A stretch of DNA of 37,357 nucleotides. It comes from Bacteroidales bacterium (GTDB lineage Bacteria > Bacteroidota > Bacteroidia > Bacteroidales > FEN-979). This document shows positions 7,718-17,526 of this stretch, piece by piece; position 1 is the stretch's first letter, and the number at the start of each line of letters is the position of its first letter. Under the pieces are notes generated by a model. That model searched no databases. It saw nothing but the letters and a program-made list of their open reading frames with translations, and was not told the DNA's origin. The translations under genes and the position numbers were made by a program. The DNA is taken from the NCBI GenBank assembly GCA_023229525.1, contig JALNZC010000039.1:1-37357 (forward strand), in the 5' to 3' direction.

Positions 7718-7725
7718 TAACTTTG
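7718..7725 (+). promoter_or_regulatory. Bacteroidota -7 box upstream of M28 peptidase
   Basis: TAACTTTG matches TAnnTTTG and lies 43 bp before the ATG at 7769. The -33 position has TTCA, a poor match, so an activator may be needed. Confidence 0.5.
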
Positions 7726-7768
7726 GAGAATCCAAATCAACCCAATTACATACCATAAACTTCTGATT

Positions 7769-10249
7769 ATGAAAAAAAATTTACTGTTGTTCGTTTTCTT
7801 TTGGTTGACGGTATTTGCTTTTGCCGGCGATCTGCTCAAATTCGATGTTAAAGATCCTTCCGCGGTTAAGAAATATCTCAACTCCGTAAATCTGCGTATT
7901 AATTATTCCTGTAATGAATTCCTGATTGCAACAGCAGATGCACAGATCCCGGCAGATGGTAAACTTTTACAGAAAAATGCCTGGAAAACTGGCGAAAACT
8001 ATTTTATCCTCTGGACAAACCAGGCAAACAAAGCCGATTATCTTTCCAGGATCGGGCAGTATATTGAAATCCTTGATCAGACAGACCACTACCTCATCGT
8101 TCAGGTCAGTAATGATAATGTAACCCGATTATTCCCTTCGGTACACGGTGGGGTGGTCAGGATTAATAATTCTGCCATTACTCTCCCCGACCAGGGATTC
8201 AAGAACCCACAACCCCGCCGTGAAATTGATCCTTTTATAACTGAACTCATGGCCCAGGTACATATCATCAATATCCAGAATTCCGTTCAGCATTTGCAGG
8301 ATTATGGAACCCGGAATTGCTTAACACCGCAGTCCATTGAAGCACAGAACTGGATCAAATCCCAATTCGAATCCTTCGGGTTACCTGTTACCCTGCAAAC
8401 CTTTACGGTAAACGGTCAGCCCTCAAGCGCCAATGTCATCGCTACCCTGACCGGGACCAAATTTCCTGATCAATATGTTGTCCTTGGAGGACATTATGAT
8501 TCCTATTCATATAGTGGAAATGCACCCGGGGCCGACGACAATGCCACCGGCACGAGCTCGGTAATCGAAATCGCCCGCATCATGAGTCAATACACTTTTG
8601 ACCGTACGATCATTTTTATTGCTTTTTCAGGAGAGGAATACGGACTTTATGGCAGCGCTGCATACGCTACCATGGCCCAGAACCAGGGAATGAATATCCT
8701 GGGTTATTTCAATACCGACATGTGTGGGTATCTTTATGCCGGTGAAGCCATCCATACCGACATGATCGCTCCGGCTTCGGCTGAACCTCTGGTTCAGTTT
8801 TACAAAGATGTCGTTTCACTTTATATGCCCGATTTTACTGTTGATGATGGCCAGCTTTCAGGAGGCGACAGCGACCATACTTCTTTTAACAACCATGGTT
8901 TCATGGGTATTTTTCCATTTGAAGACAGCCAGCATTACAGCCCATATATCCATACTTCCGACGACCTGATCGGCCCCAGCGTAAACAGTTTCCCGATGGT
9001 TGGTACCTTTACCCAGGCCACTATCGCTTCGGTTGCCACCATGGCCAATATACTTTCGGCTCCACAGCATCTTGTAGGAATCCCGGGCGACAGTAAAATT
9101 ATCCTCTCATGGGATACCCTGATCGGAATGAATTACTTCAGGATATACAGGAATGCAGAAGTTGCTCCTTATGACAGTACAACCGGATATACATATACCG
9201 ATAGCCTTGTTACAAACGGCACCCCCTATTCATATTACGTAACCGGAATCGATTCCGCGACAAATCGCGAGACACCCAAGTCCAATACAGTCACCCTCAA
9301 ACCCATGATCCCCATGGTCTTGCCATTTACTGATAATTTTGAATCAGGAGCGCCATACTGGCAATTTGAAGATACCTGGGGTCTGTCCACTACCGCTTCC
9401 CACTCTCCTACCCATTCCATATCCGAGAGCCCTCAAGGTCAATATGGAGACAATAAGGATATTTCCGCTTACCTGGGACCATTCAGCTTAGCTAATTGTT
9501 CAGATGCCTCCGTTTCCTTCTGGACGAAATATGATCTCGAAAATAACTATGATTATATGTACCTGATGATTTCTACTGATAATCAAAGCTGGACCCAGCT
9601 GACTCAGTATACAGGAGCACAATCCCAATGGTTATTGAAAACCTATACCCTGACAAATTATGTGGGTAGTCCGCATGTGTGGTTACGGTATCGTTTTACC
9701 AGCGATGTTAATACGGTCAAGGACGGAATGTATATTGATGATTTTACTGTTTCTGTCACTACAACCGGATATACCCTCAACGGTGCGGTATTATACCCCA
9801 ATACTGCCCAGACACCTCTACCGGGAGTGGTTATAAAACTGAAGAACGCATCGGGAGCAGTCATTGGAACGACAACGACCGGCGCTACAGGAAATTATTC
9901 ATTCACCAATGTAGTCAACGGTAATTACACCCTTGAAGCAAGTACCGGAAAACCGTGGGGAGGGGTAACCGCTACCGATGTCCTTCTGTACAAAAAACAC
10001 ATCATTGGGGTGGAACAATTGAACGGAATATACCTGGCTGCAGGAGATGTTAACGCGTCCGGCACCCTTACCGCCATAGATGTTCTGTTAATGCGGAAAA
10101 GAATAGCCGCAATCATTTTCTCATTCCCGGCCGGTGACTGGTTATTTAATAGCGTTCCTTTTACCGTTAATGGGAGTGATCTGACCCAGGATTTTTACGG
10201 CATTGTTTATGGCGATGCCAATGGATCTTATGTACCTTCAGTAAAATAG
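7769..10249 (+). CDS. Exported M28 metallopeptidase with dockerin-like C-terminus
   Basis: 826 aa with a signal peptide (MKKNLLLFVFFWLTVFAFAG). Residues about 150-425 are an M28 zinc aminopeptidase: H242 (GGHYDS), D256/D257 (GADDNATG), catalytic E289 and ligand E290 (GEEYGLYG), D317 (FNTDMCGY) and H395 (HTSDD), so all expected residues are present. A fibronectin III-like domain (about 431-512), a jelly-roll domain (about 515-665), a CnaB-like fold (from 666) and a duplicated dockerin-like module (WGGVTATDVLLYKKHI near 730, GDVNASGTLTAIDVLLMRKRI near 759) follow. It ends YGDANGSYVPSVK. Unlike its neighbour it has no T9SS sorting domain, so how it reaches the surface is open; docking on the neighbour's cohesin-like domain is one possibility. 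Likely an exported aminopeptidase. Confidence 0.9.
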   Translation: MKKNLLLFVFFWLTVFAFAGDLLKFDVKDPSAVKKYLNSVNLRINYSCNEFLIATADAQIPADGKLLQKNAWKTGENYFILWTNQANKADYLSRIGQYIEILDQTDHYLIVQVSNDNVTRLFPSVHGGVVRINNSAITLPDQGFKNPQPRREIDPFITELMAQVHIINIQNSVQHLQDYGTRNCLTPQSIEAQNWIKSQFESFGLPVTLQTFTVNGQPSSANVIATLTGTKFPDQYVVLGGHYDSYSYSGNAPGADDNATGTSSVIEIARIMSQYTFDRTIIFIAFSGEEYGLYGSAAYATMAQNQGMNILGYFNTDMCGYLYAGEAIHTDMIAPASAEPLVQFYKDVVSLYMPDFTVDDGQLSGGDSDHTSFNNHGFMGIFPFEDSQHYSPYIHTSDDLIGPSVNSFPMVGTFTQATIASVATMANILSAPQHLVGIPGDSKIILSWDTLIGMNYFRIYRNAEVAPYDSTTGYTYTDSLVTNGTPYSYYVTGIDSATNRETPKSNTVTLKPMIPMVLPFTDNFESGAPYWQFEDTWGLSTTASHSPTHSISESPQGQYGDNKDISAYLGPFSLANCSDASVSFWTKYDLENNYDYMYLMISTDNQSWTQLTQYTGAQSQWLLKTYTLTNYVGSPHVWLRYRFTSDVNTVKDGMYIDDFTVSVTTTGYTLNGAVLYPNTAQTPLPGVVIKLKNASGAVIGTTTTGATGNYSFTNVVNGNYTLEASTGKPWGGVTATDVLLYKKHIIGVEQLNGIYLAAGDVNASGTLTAIDVLLMRKRIAAIIFSFPAGDWLFNSVPFTVNGSDLTQDFYGIVYGDANGSYVPSVK

Positions 10250-10273
10250 TTTTAAAATCAAGTAATATCACTT

Positions 10274-10305
10274 TTGGCCCCCTTTCCTGAAGGATAGGGG
10301 GCCAA
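10274..10305. terminator. Strong hairpin between the M28 and propeller genes
   Basis: TTGGCCCCCT (10274-10283) pairs perfectly with AGGGGGCCAA (10296-10305), and the interior can pair further (TCC/GGA). There is no T-tract on the plus side, so it may be a processing or attenuation hairpin within a two-gene operon, or one of the dispersed G/C-rich hairpin repeats, rather than a full terminator. Confidence 0.5.
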
Positions 10306-10335
10306 GAGGGTAAGTTCCAATAATAAATTTATACA

Positions 10336-13300
10336 ATGCCGATGAAGACATCATACATCATTAGTTTCATTATTCTGTTTGGTCTTGGAATATCTCTTAG
10401 GTCTCAGAATGTGACGATCAATCAACCTGATACGGCGCATTATCCCTATTGGATTGAAATGATGCAGGACCCTAGTATTAACTTCTTTAAGGTACAATCG
10501 GCATTCAATAAGTATTGGGAAAACAGACCAATCACCAGGGGCTGTGGATGGAAACCCTTTAAACGTTGGGAATACATGATGCAAAGCCGTGTTTCTCCGA
10601 CGGGCGAACGCCCATCGGAATCACGTACGGTCAATGCTTACCGGGAATTTTATTCAAACCCTGCAAATTCACCCCGATCCATCTATGGAAACTGGACCAA
10701 TCTGGGACCTTTCACCATCCCACTGGGAGAACGTGGTTATAAAGGTTTAGGCCGGATCAATGCCATCGCGTTTCATCCCACAGACCCCAATACAATTTAT
10801 ATAGGCGCCCCTTCGGGGGGATTGTGGGTCACCCACGACGGAGGGCTAACCTGGGCCAGCAATACCGACAATCTTCCTACTGCCGGTGTTTCGGCCATTA
10901 TGTTGGACTATAACAATCCAGAGATTATCTATATGGGTACCGGTGACCGGGATGCCGGAGATGCTGCAGGTTTAGGAGTGATGAAAAGCTTCGATGGAGG
11001 ACTTACCTGGTCATCATCAAACAACGGAATGGGCGACGTGACTGTAGGCCGGTTAATTATTCATCCGGGGAACCAGGATATGTTGCTGGCCGCGACAACA
11101 GGAGGTATTTTCAAAACGACCGATGGTGGATTGAACTGGACAAATAAAATGTCCGGGAATTTTAAAGACATTGTTTTCAAAACAAATGATCCCTCGGTAA
11201 TTTATGCATCCGCCAGCGGTAAATTTTACCGTTCAATGGATACGGGTGAAAGCTGGAACCAAATCACCGCCGGGCTGACCATAGGCGTCCGTGGTGTAAT
11301 CGGTGTTACTCCGGCAAACCAGGATGTGGTTTATTTCCTTTTATCCAATAATAGCAATGAATTCCAGGGTCTTTACAAATCGACAAACAATGGGATCAGC
11401 TTTATTGAAAAATCCCATTCACCCAATATCATGGATTGGTCATGCGATGGTAGCGGTACCGGAGGACAGGCCTGGTACGACCTGGAAATTGCAGTCGATC
11501 CGACCAACGAAAACATCATCTATTCGGGCGGAGTTGACACATGGAAATCAACCAACAGTGGTGTCAACTGGACCATAAACTCTCATTGGTATGGAGGTTG
11601 CAACAGACCTTCCGTTCATGCTGATCAGCATGTTTTCGAATATTCCCCGCTGAACGGGAAATTGTACATCGGGAACGACGGTGGAATATACTGGACCGAC
11701 AATGGCGGAAATGCCTGGAACGAGATTACCGATGGATTAGCCATCAGCCAAACTTACAAACTTGGCCAAAGCGCAACAGTTGATGACCTTGTGATCAATG
11801 GATATCAGGATAACGGATCGTCAGTATATGAAGGGTCAACATGGACTGTTGCCAATGGTGGCGACGGGATGGAATGTGCCGTGGATCCTGTCGACTTTCA
11901 TTATCGTTATTCTACCTTGTATTATGGGGATATTTTTCGGCATTATAACAATACCGGACAGGGAAAAATTGCCGGTCTCAATACGAATGGCATTACGGAA
12001 AGCGGTGGATGGGTTACCCCTTTTCTGATTGATGAAAATGATCCGAAAACCATGTTTATCGGTTATAAAAATGTATGGCGCAGTAATAATATCAAAGCCC
12101 CAAATGTCAATAATGTGACATGGACGGAAATTTCCAATGGCCTTACCGGCGATAACCTGAATGTTTTGGAACAATCACCTAAAAACACCAATATTTTATA
12201 TGTTGCCGGAGGGAATAAACTATACCGGACCGACAACTGTAAATCAGATGCGCCGGTATGGATAAACCTGTCGAGCAAATTACCGGTGAGTTCCACGATC
12301 ACAGATATCGAGGCTCATCCATACAATGAGGATATCGTTTATATTACGTTTGATAACCGGGTTTATATGTCCTGGGATAAAGGAAACAGCTGGAATGACT
12401 GGACCGGGTTACTTCCCGATGTTCACATCAGTTGCATAGTATACAACAAGCACAGTTTATATGGCACGTACATCGGCACTGACATGGGTGTTTTTTATCG
12501 GGATTATGCTTACTGTGGCTGGAATTCATTCAGTAACGGATTACCTGTCAACGCCAAGGTGACCGAACTCGAGATTTTTTATGATGATGCCAATCCGGCC
12601 AACGACCGAATCAAAGCATCGACCTACGGTCGAGGTTTATGGGAATCGGAAATGTTTTTCAGCAGGCCCATGACAAATTTTGCAGCAGATCAGACACAAA
12701 TTCCTGTGGGATGCAGTGTAAATTTCACCGACCTTTCCACCGGAGTTCCTTTTACCCGGGAATGGACATTCCAGGGCGGAAATCCGTCAACCTCAAATCA
12801 ACGGAATCCGACCGGTATAACCTACGAAACACCAGGCAAATACGATGTTCAACTGATTGTGACCAATACCGATGGATCCGATACACTGCTTCTGTCAAAA
12901 TATATCCAGGTCAGCGCAACATTAATCCCGATCGCTGATTTTGAAGCGGATAAAAAAGCTTTTTGCTCCTTCGACCAACCTACCGTAAAATTTACCGATA
13001 AAACAACTTACTGCCCAAATGCCTGGAACTGGTCATTTGTTCCGGCAACTGTCTCTTTCATGAACGGGACAAACGCCGGATCACAGAATCCCGATGTGAA
13101 ATTTAACGAACCTGGAAATTATACGGTGACCCTCATAGCGTCAAATTCGAATGGGTCAGATACGATTGCCCGAACCGGTTTTATTAATGTTGGCGGTACC
13201 CCGCTTCCTTTTAACGAAGATTTTGAGCATGGATTTAGCAACAATAACTGGGATATCGTCAACCCGGATGAAACCGTTACATGGAACATCGCATCGGTTG

Positions 13301-14937
13301 GAGGCACATCTCCGGGAGATAAAGCAGCATGGATGAATTTTTATAATTATATCACGGCCGGTAAACGGGATCAGATGATAACCCCGGTACTCGATTTCTC
13401 AGGAACCGATCAGGTTTCCATGACCTTTCAGCATGCCTATGCCAGACGATTTAACTCGTCCCGTGATTCCCTGATTATCTATATTACCGCCGATTGCGGA
13501 AATAGCTGGACACGGATCTTCCAGGCAAGTGAAAACGGATCAGGGAATTTTGCAACCCATCCCCTGATGACCGATGAATTTTTTCCCACAGTCACAGATG
13601 ATTGGTGCGGAGGGAGTTTCGGAAGCGGCTGTTATACGCTTGATTTATCGCCATGGGCAGGAAATAAAAATATCAGGCTCAAATTTGAAAGCTATAATTA
13701 CTATGGGAATGACTTGTATATTGACAATATCCATATTGCTTCAGATACGACACTTGGCAGGACAATCAGCGGTAAAATTGGCTATCCGAAATCGACGCCG
13801 TTACCGCTGAGTAATATCCATCTTAATCTTAAAGATATTAACGGGACCATTGTGGCCAGTTCCACAACCAACGAAAGTGGTAATTATGGTTTTAGTGGCA
13901 TCGCCGATGGAAGTTATATCCTTACTCCGGCAACCTCCAAGTCGTGGGGAGGGGTAAGCGCTGCAGATGTACTGTTGTTTAAAAAACACATTGCCAATAT
14001 CAGCCCTTTATCGGGGATATTTCTTGCTTCCGGAGATGTCAATGGATCAGGCACGCTGACTGCAAGCGATGTACTTATGATCAAGAAACGGATTGCTTTT
14101 ATTGTCAATTCATTTGATGCCGGAGATTGGTTATTTAATAATTCACCGATCAACGTAAGCGGCGCTAATGTTATATCGAATTTTGACGGATTATGCTATG
14201 GAGATGCCAATGCTTCTTACACTCCGCCTACTAATATACCCTATGTTGAAAATCCGGTAAAAACCACATCGGGATCAATTGTCTTATTGCCTTCCAAATC
14301 ATTAAATGGGCAGACGGATATTTCAGTGTACGCAACCGATCTCATGAATATGGGTTCATTCCAGTTTACGATCCGGTTTGATCCGGCAATACTGACCTTT
14401 GCAGGAATAAGCAACTGGTTTCCGGGTATTCAGGATGTCACTATCGGCCAACCTGAAAAGGGGAAAATCACTTTTGTATGGGCTGCGGAGACCTCCGGTA
14501 TTTCCATCCTGAATGATCGCTTTTTTGACCTGCATTTTCTGCATTCAGGTTTTGATATAACTAACATTTCCATTGGTGATCAACCCACTTCCATGGAATT
14601 TGCGACCTGGGATGGGGATATTTTTAAACCCGCTGTCACCAACGTTACCATCGATAAGGCGACTGGAATTCGGGGGAGAGAATCCAGCAATTTAACCATA
14701 TACCCGAACCCAGGTCAGGGTTTAATCAACCTGGAATATCGTACAGCGGTTTCTGAAACCATAGATCTTATGGTAATCAATGGACAGGGGAAGAAAGTAT
14801 TTGAAGAGAACAACATTCCTGTTCAGGGGGAATTATTCCGGAAACTGGATTTAAAGAATCTGCCGAAAGGTCCATATTTACTAAAAATCCAATCCGGGAA
14901 AACCCTTCATACCAAAGTTTTAATTCTTCAGGATTGA
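10336..14937 (+). CDS. Giant T9SS surface protein: Asp-box propeller, PKD, dockerin-like and cohesin-like domains
   Basis: 1533 aa. After a signal peptide (Met3 start equally good) comes a sortilin/VPS10-type beta-propeller up to about residue 775 with at least eight Asp-box-like motifs (THDGGLTW, SFDGGLTW, TTDGGLNW, SMDTGESW, STNSGVNW, SWDKGNSW). Two PKD domains start near 778 and 865, and a jelly-roll domain near 957. From 1141 there is a CnaB-like fold, then a dockerin-like pair (WGGVSAADVLLFKKHI, GDVNGSGTLTASDVLMIKKRI at about 1233) like that of the M28 peptidase. Residues about 1313-1440 look like a cohesin domain (DISVYATDLMNMGSFQFTIRF, DPAILTFAGI, ITFVWA). The end (from 1452, LTIYPNPGQG) is a T9SS type A domain. 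Likely a surface glycan- or protein-binding scaffold; a hydrolase activity of the propeller cannot be excluded. Probably co-transcribed with the M28 gene 86 bp upstream. Confidence 0.85.
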   Translation: MPMKTSYIISFIILFGLGISLRSQNVTINQPDTAHYPYWIEMMQDPSINFFKVQSAFNKYWENRPITRGCGWKPFKRWEYMMQSRVSPTGERPSESRTVNAYREFYSNPANSPRSIYGNWTNLGPFTIPLGERGYKGLGRINAIAFHPTDPNTIYIGAPSGGLWVTHDGGLTWASNTDNLPTAGVSAIMLDYNNPEIIYMGTGDRDAGDAAGLGVMKSFDGGLTWSSSNNGMGDVTVGRLIIHPGNQDMLLAATTGGIFKTTDGGLNWTNKMSGNFKDIVFKTNDPSVIYASASGKFYRSMDTGESWNQITAGLTIGVRGVIGVTPANQDVVYFLLSNNSNEFQGLYKSTNNGISFIEKSHSPNIMDWSCDGSGTGGQAWYDLEIAVDPTNENIIYSGGVDTWKSTNSGVNWTINSHWYGGCNRPSVHADQHVFEYSPLNGKLYIGNDGGIYWTDNGGNAWNEITDGLAISQTYKLGQSATVDDLVINGYQDNGSSVYEGSTWTVANGGDGMECAVDPVDFHYRYSTLYYGDIFRHYNNTGQGKIAGLNTNGITESGGWVTPFLIDENDPKTMFIGYKNVWRSNNIKAPNVNNVTWTEISNGLTGDNLNVLEQSPKNTNILYVAGGNKLYRTDNCKSDAPVWINLSSKLPVSSTITDIEAHPYNEDIVYITFDNRVYMSWDKGNSWNDWTGLLPDVHISCIVYNKHSLYGTYIGTDMGVFYRDYAYCGWNSFSNGLPVNAKVTELEIFYDDANPANDRIKASTYGRGLWESEMFFSRPMTNFAADQTQIPVGCSVNFTDLSTGVPFTREWTFQGGNPSTSNQRNPTGITYETPGKYDVQLIVTNTDGSDTLLLSKYIQVSATLIPIADFEADKKAFCSFDQPTVKFTDKTTYCPNAWNWSFVPATVSFMNGTNAGSQNPDVKFNEPGNYTVTLIASNSNGSDTIARTGFINVGGTPLPFNEDFEHGFSNNNWDIVNPDETVTWNIASVGGTSPGDKAAWMNFYNYITAGKRDQMITPVLDFSGTDQVSMTFQHAYARRFNSSRDSLIIYITADCGNSWTRIFQASENGSGNFATHPLMTDEFFPTVTDDWCGGSFGSGCYTLDLSPWAGNKNIRLKFESYNYYGNDLYIDNIHIASDTTLGRTISGKIGYPKSTPLPLSNIHLNLKDINGTIVASSTTNESGNYGFSGIADGSYILTPATSKSWGGVSAADVLLFKKHIANISPLSGIFLASGDVNGSGTLTASDVLMIKKRIAFIVNSFDAGDWLFNNSPINVSGANVISNFDGLCYGDANASYTPPTNIPYVENPVKTTSGSIVLLPSKSLNGQTDISVYATDLMNMGSFQFTIRFDPAILTFAGISNWFPGIQDVTIGQPEKGKITFVWAAETSGISILNDRFFDLHFLHSGFDITNISIGDQPTSMEFATWDGDIFKPAVTNVTIDKATGIRGRESSNLTIYPNPGQGLINLEYRTAVSETIDLMVINGQGKKVFEENNIPVQGELFRKLDLKNLPKGPYLLKIQSGKTLHTKVLILQD

Positions 14938-14958
14938 TTGTGTGCGATCTTTCATAAT

Positions 14959-14982
14959 CTTTATAACCAGCTTTATAACCAG
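14959..14982. repeat. 12-bp tandem duplication
   Basis: CTTTATAACCAG occurs twice head to tail in the spacer before cysC. It could be a small duplication or a paired regulatory site. Nothing more can be said. Confidence 0.55.
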
Positions 14983-15014
14983 AAAAAAGAGTAAAAATCA
15001 ACTGAATTATAAAC

Positions 15015-15623
15015 GTGACTGTAGACGATAAGAATATTTTTCCTGTGTATCATGAGATCCTGGCCAGGGAAGAAAAAGAAGATTTGTTGAAACAAAGGGC
15101 CAGTGTGATCTGGTTCACCGGGCTTTCAGGCGCCGGTAAGACAACACTTGCCAAGCGCCTTGAAGAAGAACTTTTTAGCCGGGGATACCTTACCCAGATT
15201 CTCGACGGTGATAACATCCGTACAGGAATCAACAACAATCTGGGCTTTTCTCCTGAGGACCGGTATGAAAATATCCGTCGCATTTCAGAGATTTCGAAAT
15301 TATTTCTTCACTGCGGAATTATCACGATAAACTGCTTCATCAGTCCGACAGAAGAGATCCGCGAAATGGCGCGCAGCATCATCGGTGAAGATGACTTTAT
15401 TGAAATTTTTATTAATGCTCCGCTGAATATTTGCGAGGAACGGGATGTAAAAGGGCTCTATTCACGGGCACGTCGAGGTGAGATAAAAGAATTTACCGGT
15501 ATTTCCGCTCCATTTGAGATTCCTGAGAAATGCAATCTTGAAGTACGGACGGATATTCTGTCAATTGAAGAATCCGTAAAAAAAATCCTTGAGTTGGTAT
15601 TGCCGAAAATTGAACAGGAGTGA
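15015..15623 (+). CDS. cysC: Adenylylsulfate (APS) kinase
   Basis: 202 aa. Phosphorylates adenosine 5'-phosphosulfate to PAPS with ATP in the cytoplasm, for sulfate assimilation or sulfation. The Walker A loop is GLSGAGKTT (residues 36-44). The family motifs LDGDNIRTGINNNLGFS, DRYENIRRISEISK, FISPTEE and RDVKGLYSRARRGEIKEFTG are all present, and the length is normal. The start is GTG: an in-frame TGA at 15003 leaves no upstream ATG. No cysN/cysD is nearby, and the gene stands alone, ending 3 bp from the convergent T9SS gene. The role of PAPS here (cysteine synthesis or sulfotransferases) is not shown by context. Confidence 0.93.
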   Translation: MTVDDKNIFPVYHEILAREEKEDLLKQRASVIWFTGLSGAGKTTLAKRLEEELFSRGYLTQILDGDNIRTGINNNLGFSPEDRYENIRRISEISKLFLHCGIITINCFISPTEEIREMARSIIGEDDFIEIFINAPLNICEERDVKGLYSRARRGEIKEFTGISAPFEIPEKCNLEVRTDILSIEESVKKILELVLPKIEQE

Positions 15624-15626
15624 TGG

Positions 15627-16370
15627 TCAATTTTGGATAATGATTTTTTGTAACGTTTTTACCTGGTCGTCTATGACGAGAACACAGAAATAAATTCCAT
15701 TTGGATAACCTGTGATATCCATTGCTATTTCTCCCTCTTGTTCACTTAATGCCAACTTCACCAATTCTTCTCCCAGTATATTTTTTAATAAAATGGTTCC
15801 CTGACGGCCTGTTAACATGTTATAGGAACAATGGAGCGTTGTTTTTACAGGATTTGGAAATACTTCAAATGTTATCGCGTTCGGTCTGTTTTCTTCCACA
15901 CCAGTGGCGGTGGAAGTGTAGATCACTTCAAAATAGGTAGTATCATTTAAATTGGTACCATTAAAAAACACATATCTGATTCTCGAATCGCCGATCTGGC
16001 CGGCGGCTTTATAAGGACCGTCAAATCCATTATAAGTCTGATTTGGTCCGATAATATAAGGTACTTTCGATACCATCGTATTCGGAAAATAACATCCTTC
16101 CCAGCAAAACCAGTTTTGAGTACCCGGTACAATACTGAGGTAGACCTTTTTTGCCCAAGTTGTGCAATTCACGGATGATACATTTTTTACGAGAAGTGGA
16201 AAACTGTAATCATTATTTGTCATTTTCATACTTTTATGAAGAACGCCTCCGTTCAGTACCCTGACAGGCGTACCTTCAATGTTTTCGTACATTTCATAAC
16301 TGCTTTGTGCAAAGAGCTGGAAGGAACTGAAAGCTAAAGCAAAGAATGAAAAGATGATTGGTTTTTTCAT
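15627..16370 (-). CDS. Small T9SS-exported protein of the Omp28 cluster
   Basis: 247 aa with a signal peptide (MKKPIIFSFFALAFSSFQLFAQ). A beta-rich domain contains NVSSVNCTTWAKKVYLSIVP, then FCWEGCYFP and GQIGDSRIRYVFFNGTN, a pattern seen in short Bacteroidota secreted proteins whose Cys pair suggests a disulfide. The last 80 residues are a T9SS type A domain (FEVFPNPVKTTL to TLQKIIIQN). It starts 4 bp after the upstream Omp28-type gene and is the last gene of the cluster. The tail-to-tail neighbour cysC ends 3 bp away with no visible terminator. Function unknown; the context suggests a link with exported thiol chemistry. Confidence 0.8.
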   Translation of the reverse strand: MKKPIIFSFFALAFSSFQLFAQSSYEMYENIEGTPVRVLNGGVLHKSMKMTNNDYSFPLLVKNVSSVNCTTWAKKVYLSIVPGTQNWFCWEGCYFPNTMVSKVPYIIGPNQTYNGFDGPYKAAGQIGDSRIRYVFFNGTNLNDTTYFEVIYTSTATGVEENRPNAITFEVFPNPVKTTLHCSYNMLTGRQGTILLKNILGEELVKLALSEQEGEIAMDITGYPNGIYFCVLVIDDQVKTLQKIIIQN

Positions 16371-16374
16371 GATT

Positions 16375-17439
16375 TCAAAGTATTACAATTTTTTGAGATA
16401 TTTTTTCATTCCGTGTCAGCAGAATCAGGTAATAAACACCAGGAGATATCCCGCTGGTGTTAAACCAGAAGGATTGCTCCCCCGGAACTATCGACTGGTC
16501 AATAATACTCCTGACCTCCTGTCCGAAAATATTAGACAAAGATAACCGGGCATTTCCACTTTTGTTTACCTGAATCTGAATCGTCATGATCCCCTGCGAG
16601 GGGTTGGGAAAAACGTTGAGTACAGTGCTCGTTTTTTGCAATATTTCATTAACCCCGATTGGTCGTGTAACGGACTGAACAATTGCTTGCTGGATTTCAG
16701 AATGACAGAGTGTATCACCTTTTTTATCTACATAAATAACGATATTGCAATTTCCGGCCGCCCATCCCGTAGAATCGAGTTTAAAACTATAATTTTTCGA
16801 GATCGAATTGTCTCTGGCCCAGAGTCCACTAATCAATCCTTCTCCATCCACACCCAAAACAATTTTCCGTAATACATTATAATGGGGAATATGTTTAAAC
16901 GGGTATGGATCGCCACCCGGGCATCCGGGATCATGTTGCTGGGGCCCCATTACATGATTTTCGGTAATAGCCAGGTTGATCCGGAAAATCCCTTGCAAAG
17001 CATCTGCCAAGGAAGTAGCTTTAACGCCAAGATTGATGATCCGTGTTTCAGGGGAATAGGTTTTGGATGTCACCTCCAGTTTTACCGGTGACATCGGACT
17101 TGAAGTATACCGGGCATCAACCGTATCAGCAATGGTATTCATGCTTTGTTCATCAAGTTTACGGTTTACTTTGACTCCTGTACCATCAAATCCCAGGGCA
17201 AATATTAGTCCATCCAACTCGGGTAAATAAAACGCAGAACTAGGACCCTGCATCCCAAGGATAATGGTATTGGGATGCCGCACCATTATTATGGTATTAA
17301 GCACTGAATCCATACAGGCGCAATGGGAACAACCTGTGGCTGTAATATCATCGATCAGGATATTCCGTGGATTTTGTCCATATCCTGTAAAACATAACAG
17401 GATAAAGAGGAATAAAAGGTAAAGTAGACGTTTTCTCAT
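16375..17439 (-). CDS. Omp28-like thioredoxin-fold protein with T9SS domain
   Basis: I place the start at the internal Met (17439), giving 354 aa beginning MRKRLLYLLFLFILLCFTGY, a clear signal peptide; the longer frame to 17496 would add 19 atypical residues. Residues from about 25 read NILIDDITATGCSHCACMDS, an Omp28-type thioredoxin-like start with a CSHC active-site-like motif. A second, beta-rich domain follows. The C-terminus (VFPNPSQGIMTIQI to KISQKIVIL) is a T9SS type A domain. Omp28 proteins are outer-membrane or surface proteins of unclear function. Position in the operon and a shared CxxC suggest that it acts on exported thiols. Confidence 0.8.
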   Translation of the reverse strand: MRKRLLYLLFLFILLCFTGYGQNPRNILIDDITATGCSHCACMDSVLNTIIMVRHPNTIILGMQGPSSAFYLPELDGLIFALGFDGTGVKVNRKLDEQSMNTIADTVDARYTSSPMSPVKLEVTSKTYSPETRIINLGVKATSLADALQGIFRINLAITENHVMGPQQHDPGCPGGDPYPFKHIPHYNVLRKIVLGVDGEGLISGLWARDNSISKNYSFKLDSTGWAAGNCNIVIYVDKKGDTLCHSEIQQAIVQSVTRPIGVNEILQKTSTVLNVFPNPSQGIMTIQIQVNKSGNARLSLSNIFGQEVRSIIDQSIVPGEQSFWFNTSGISPGVYYLILLTRNEKISQKIVIL

Positions 17440-17526
17440 AGGACTTTGTTTATTGTTTGGAAAGTCAAATATAAACAGAGAAAATGAGAATGTCAATAGG
17501 GAGCAGGGATTTTGAACAATATTTGT

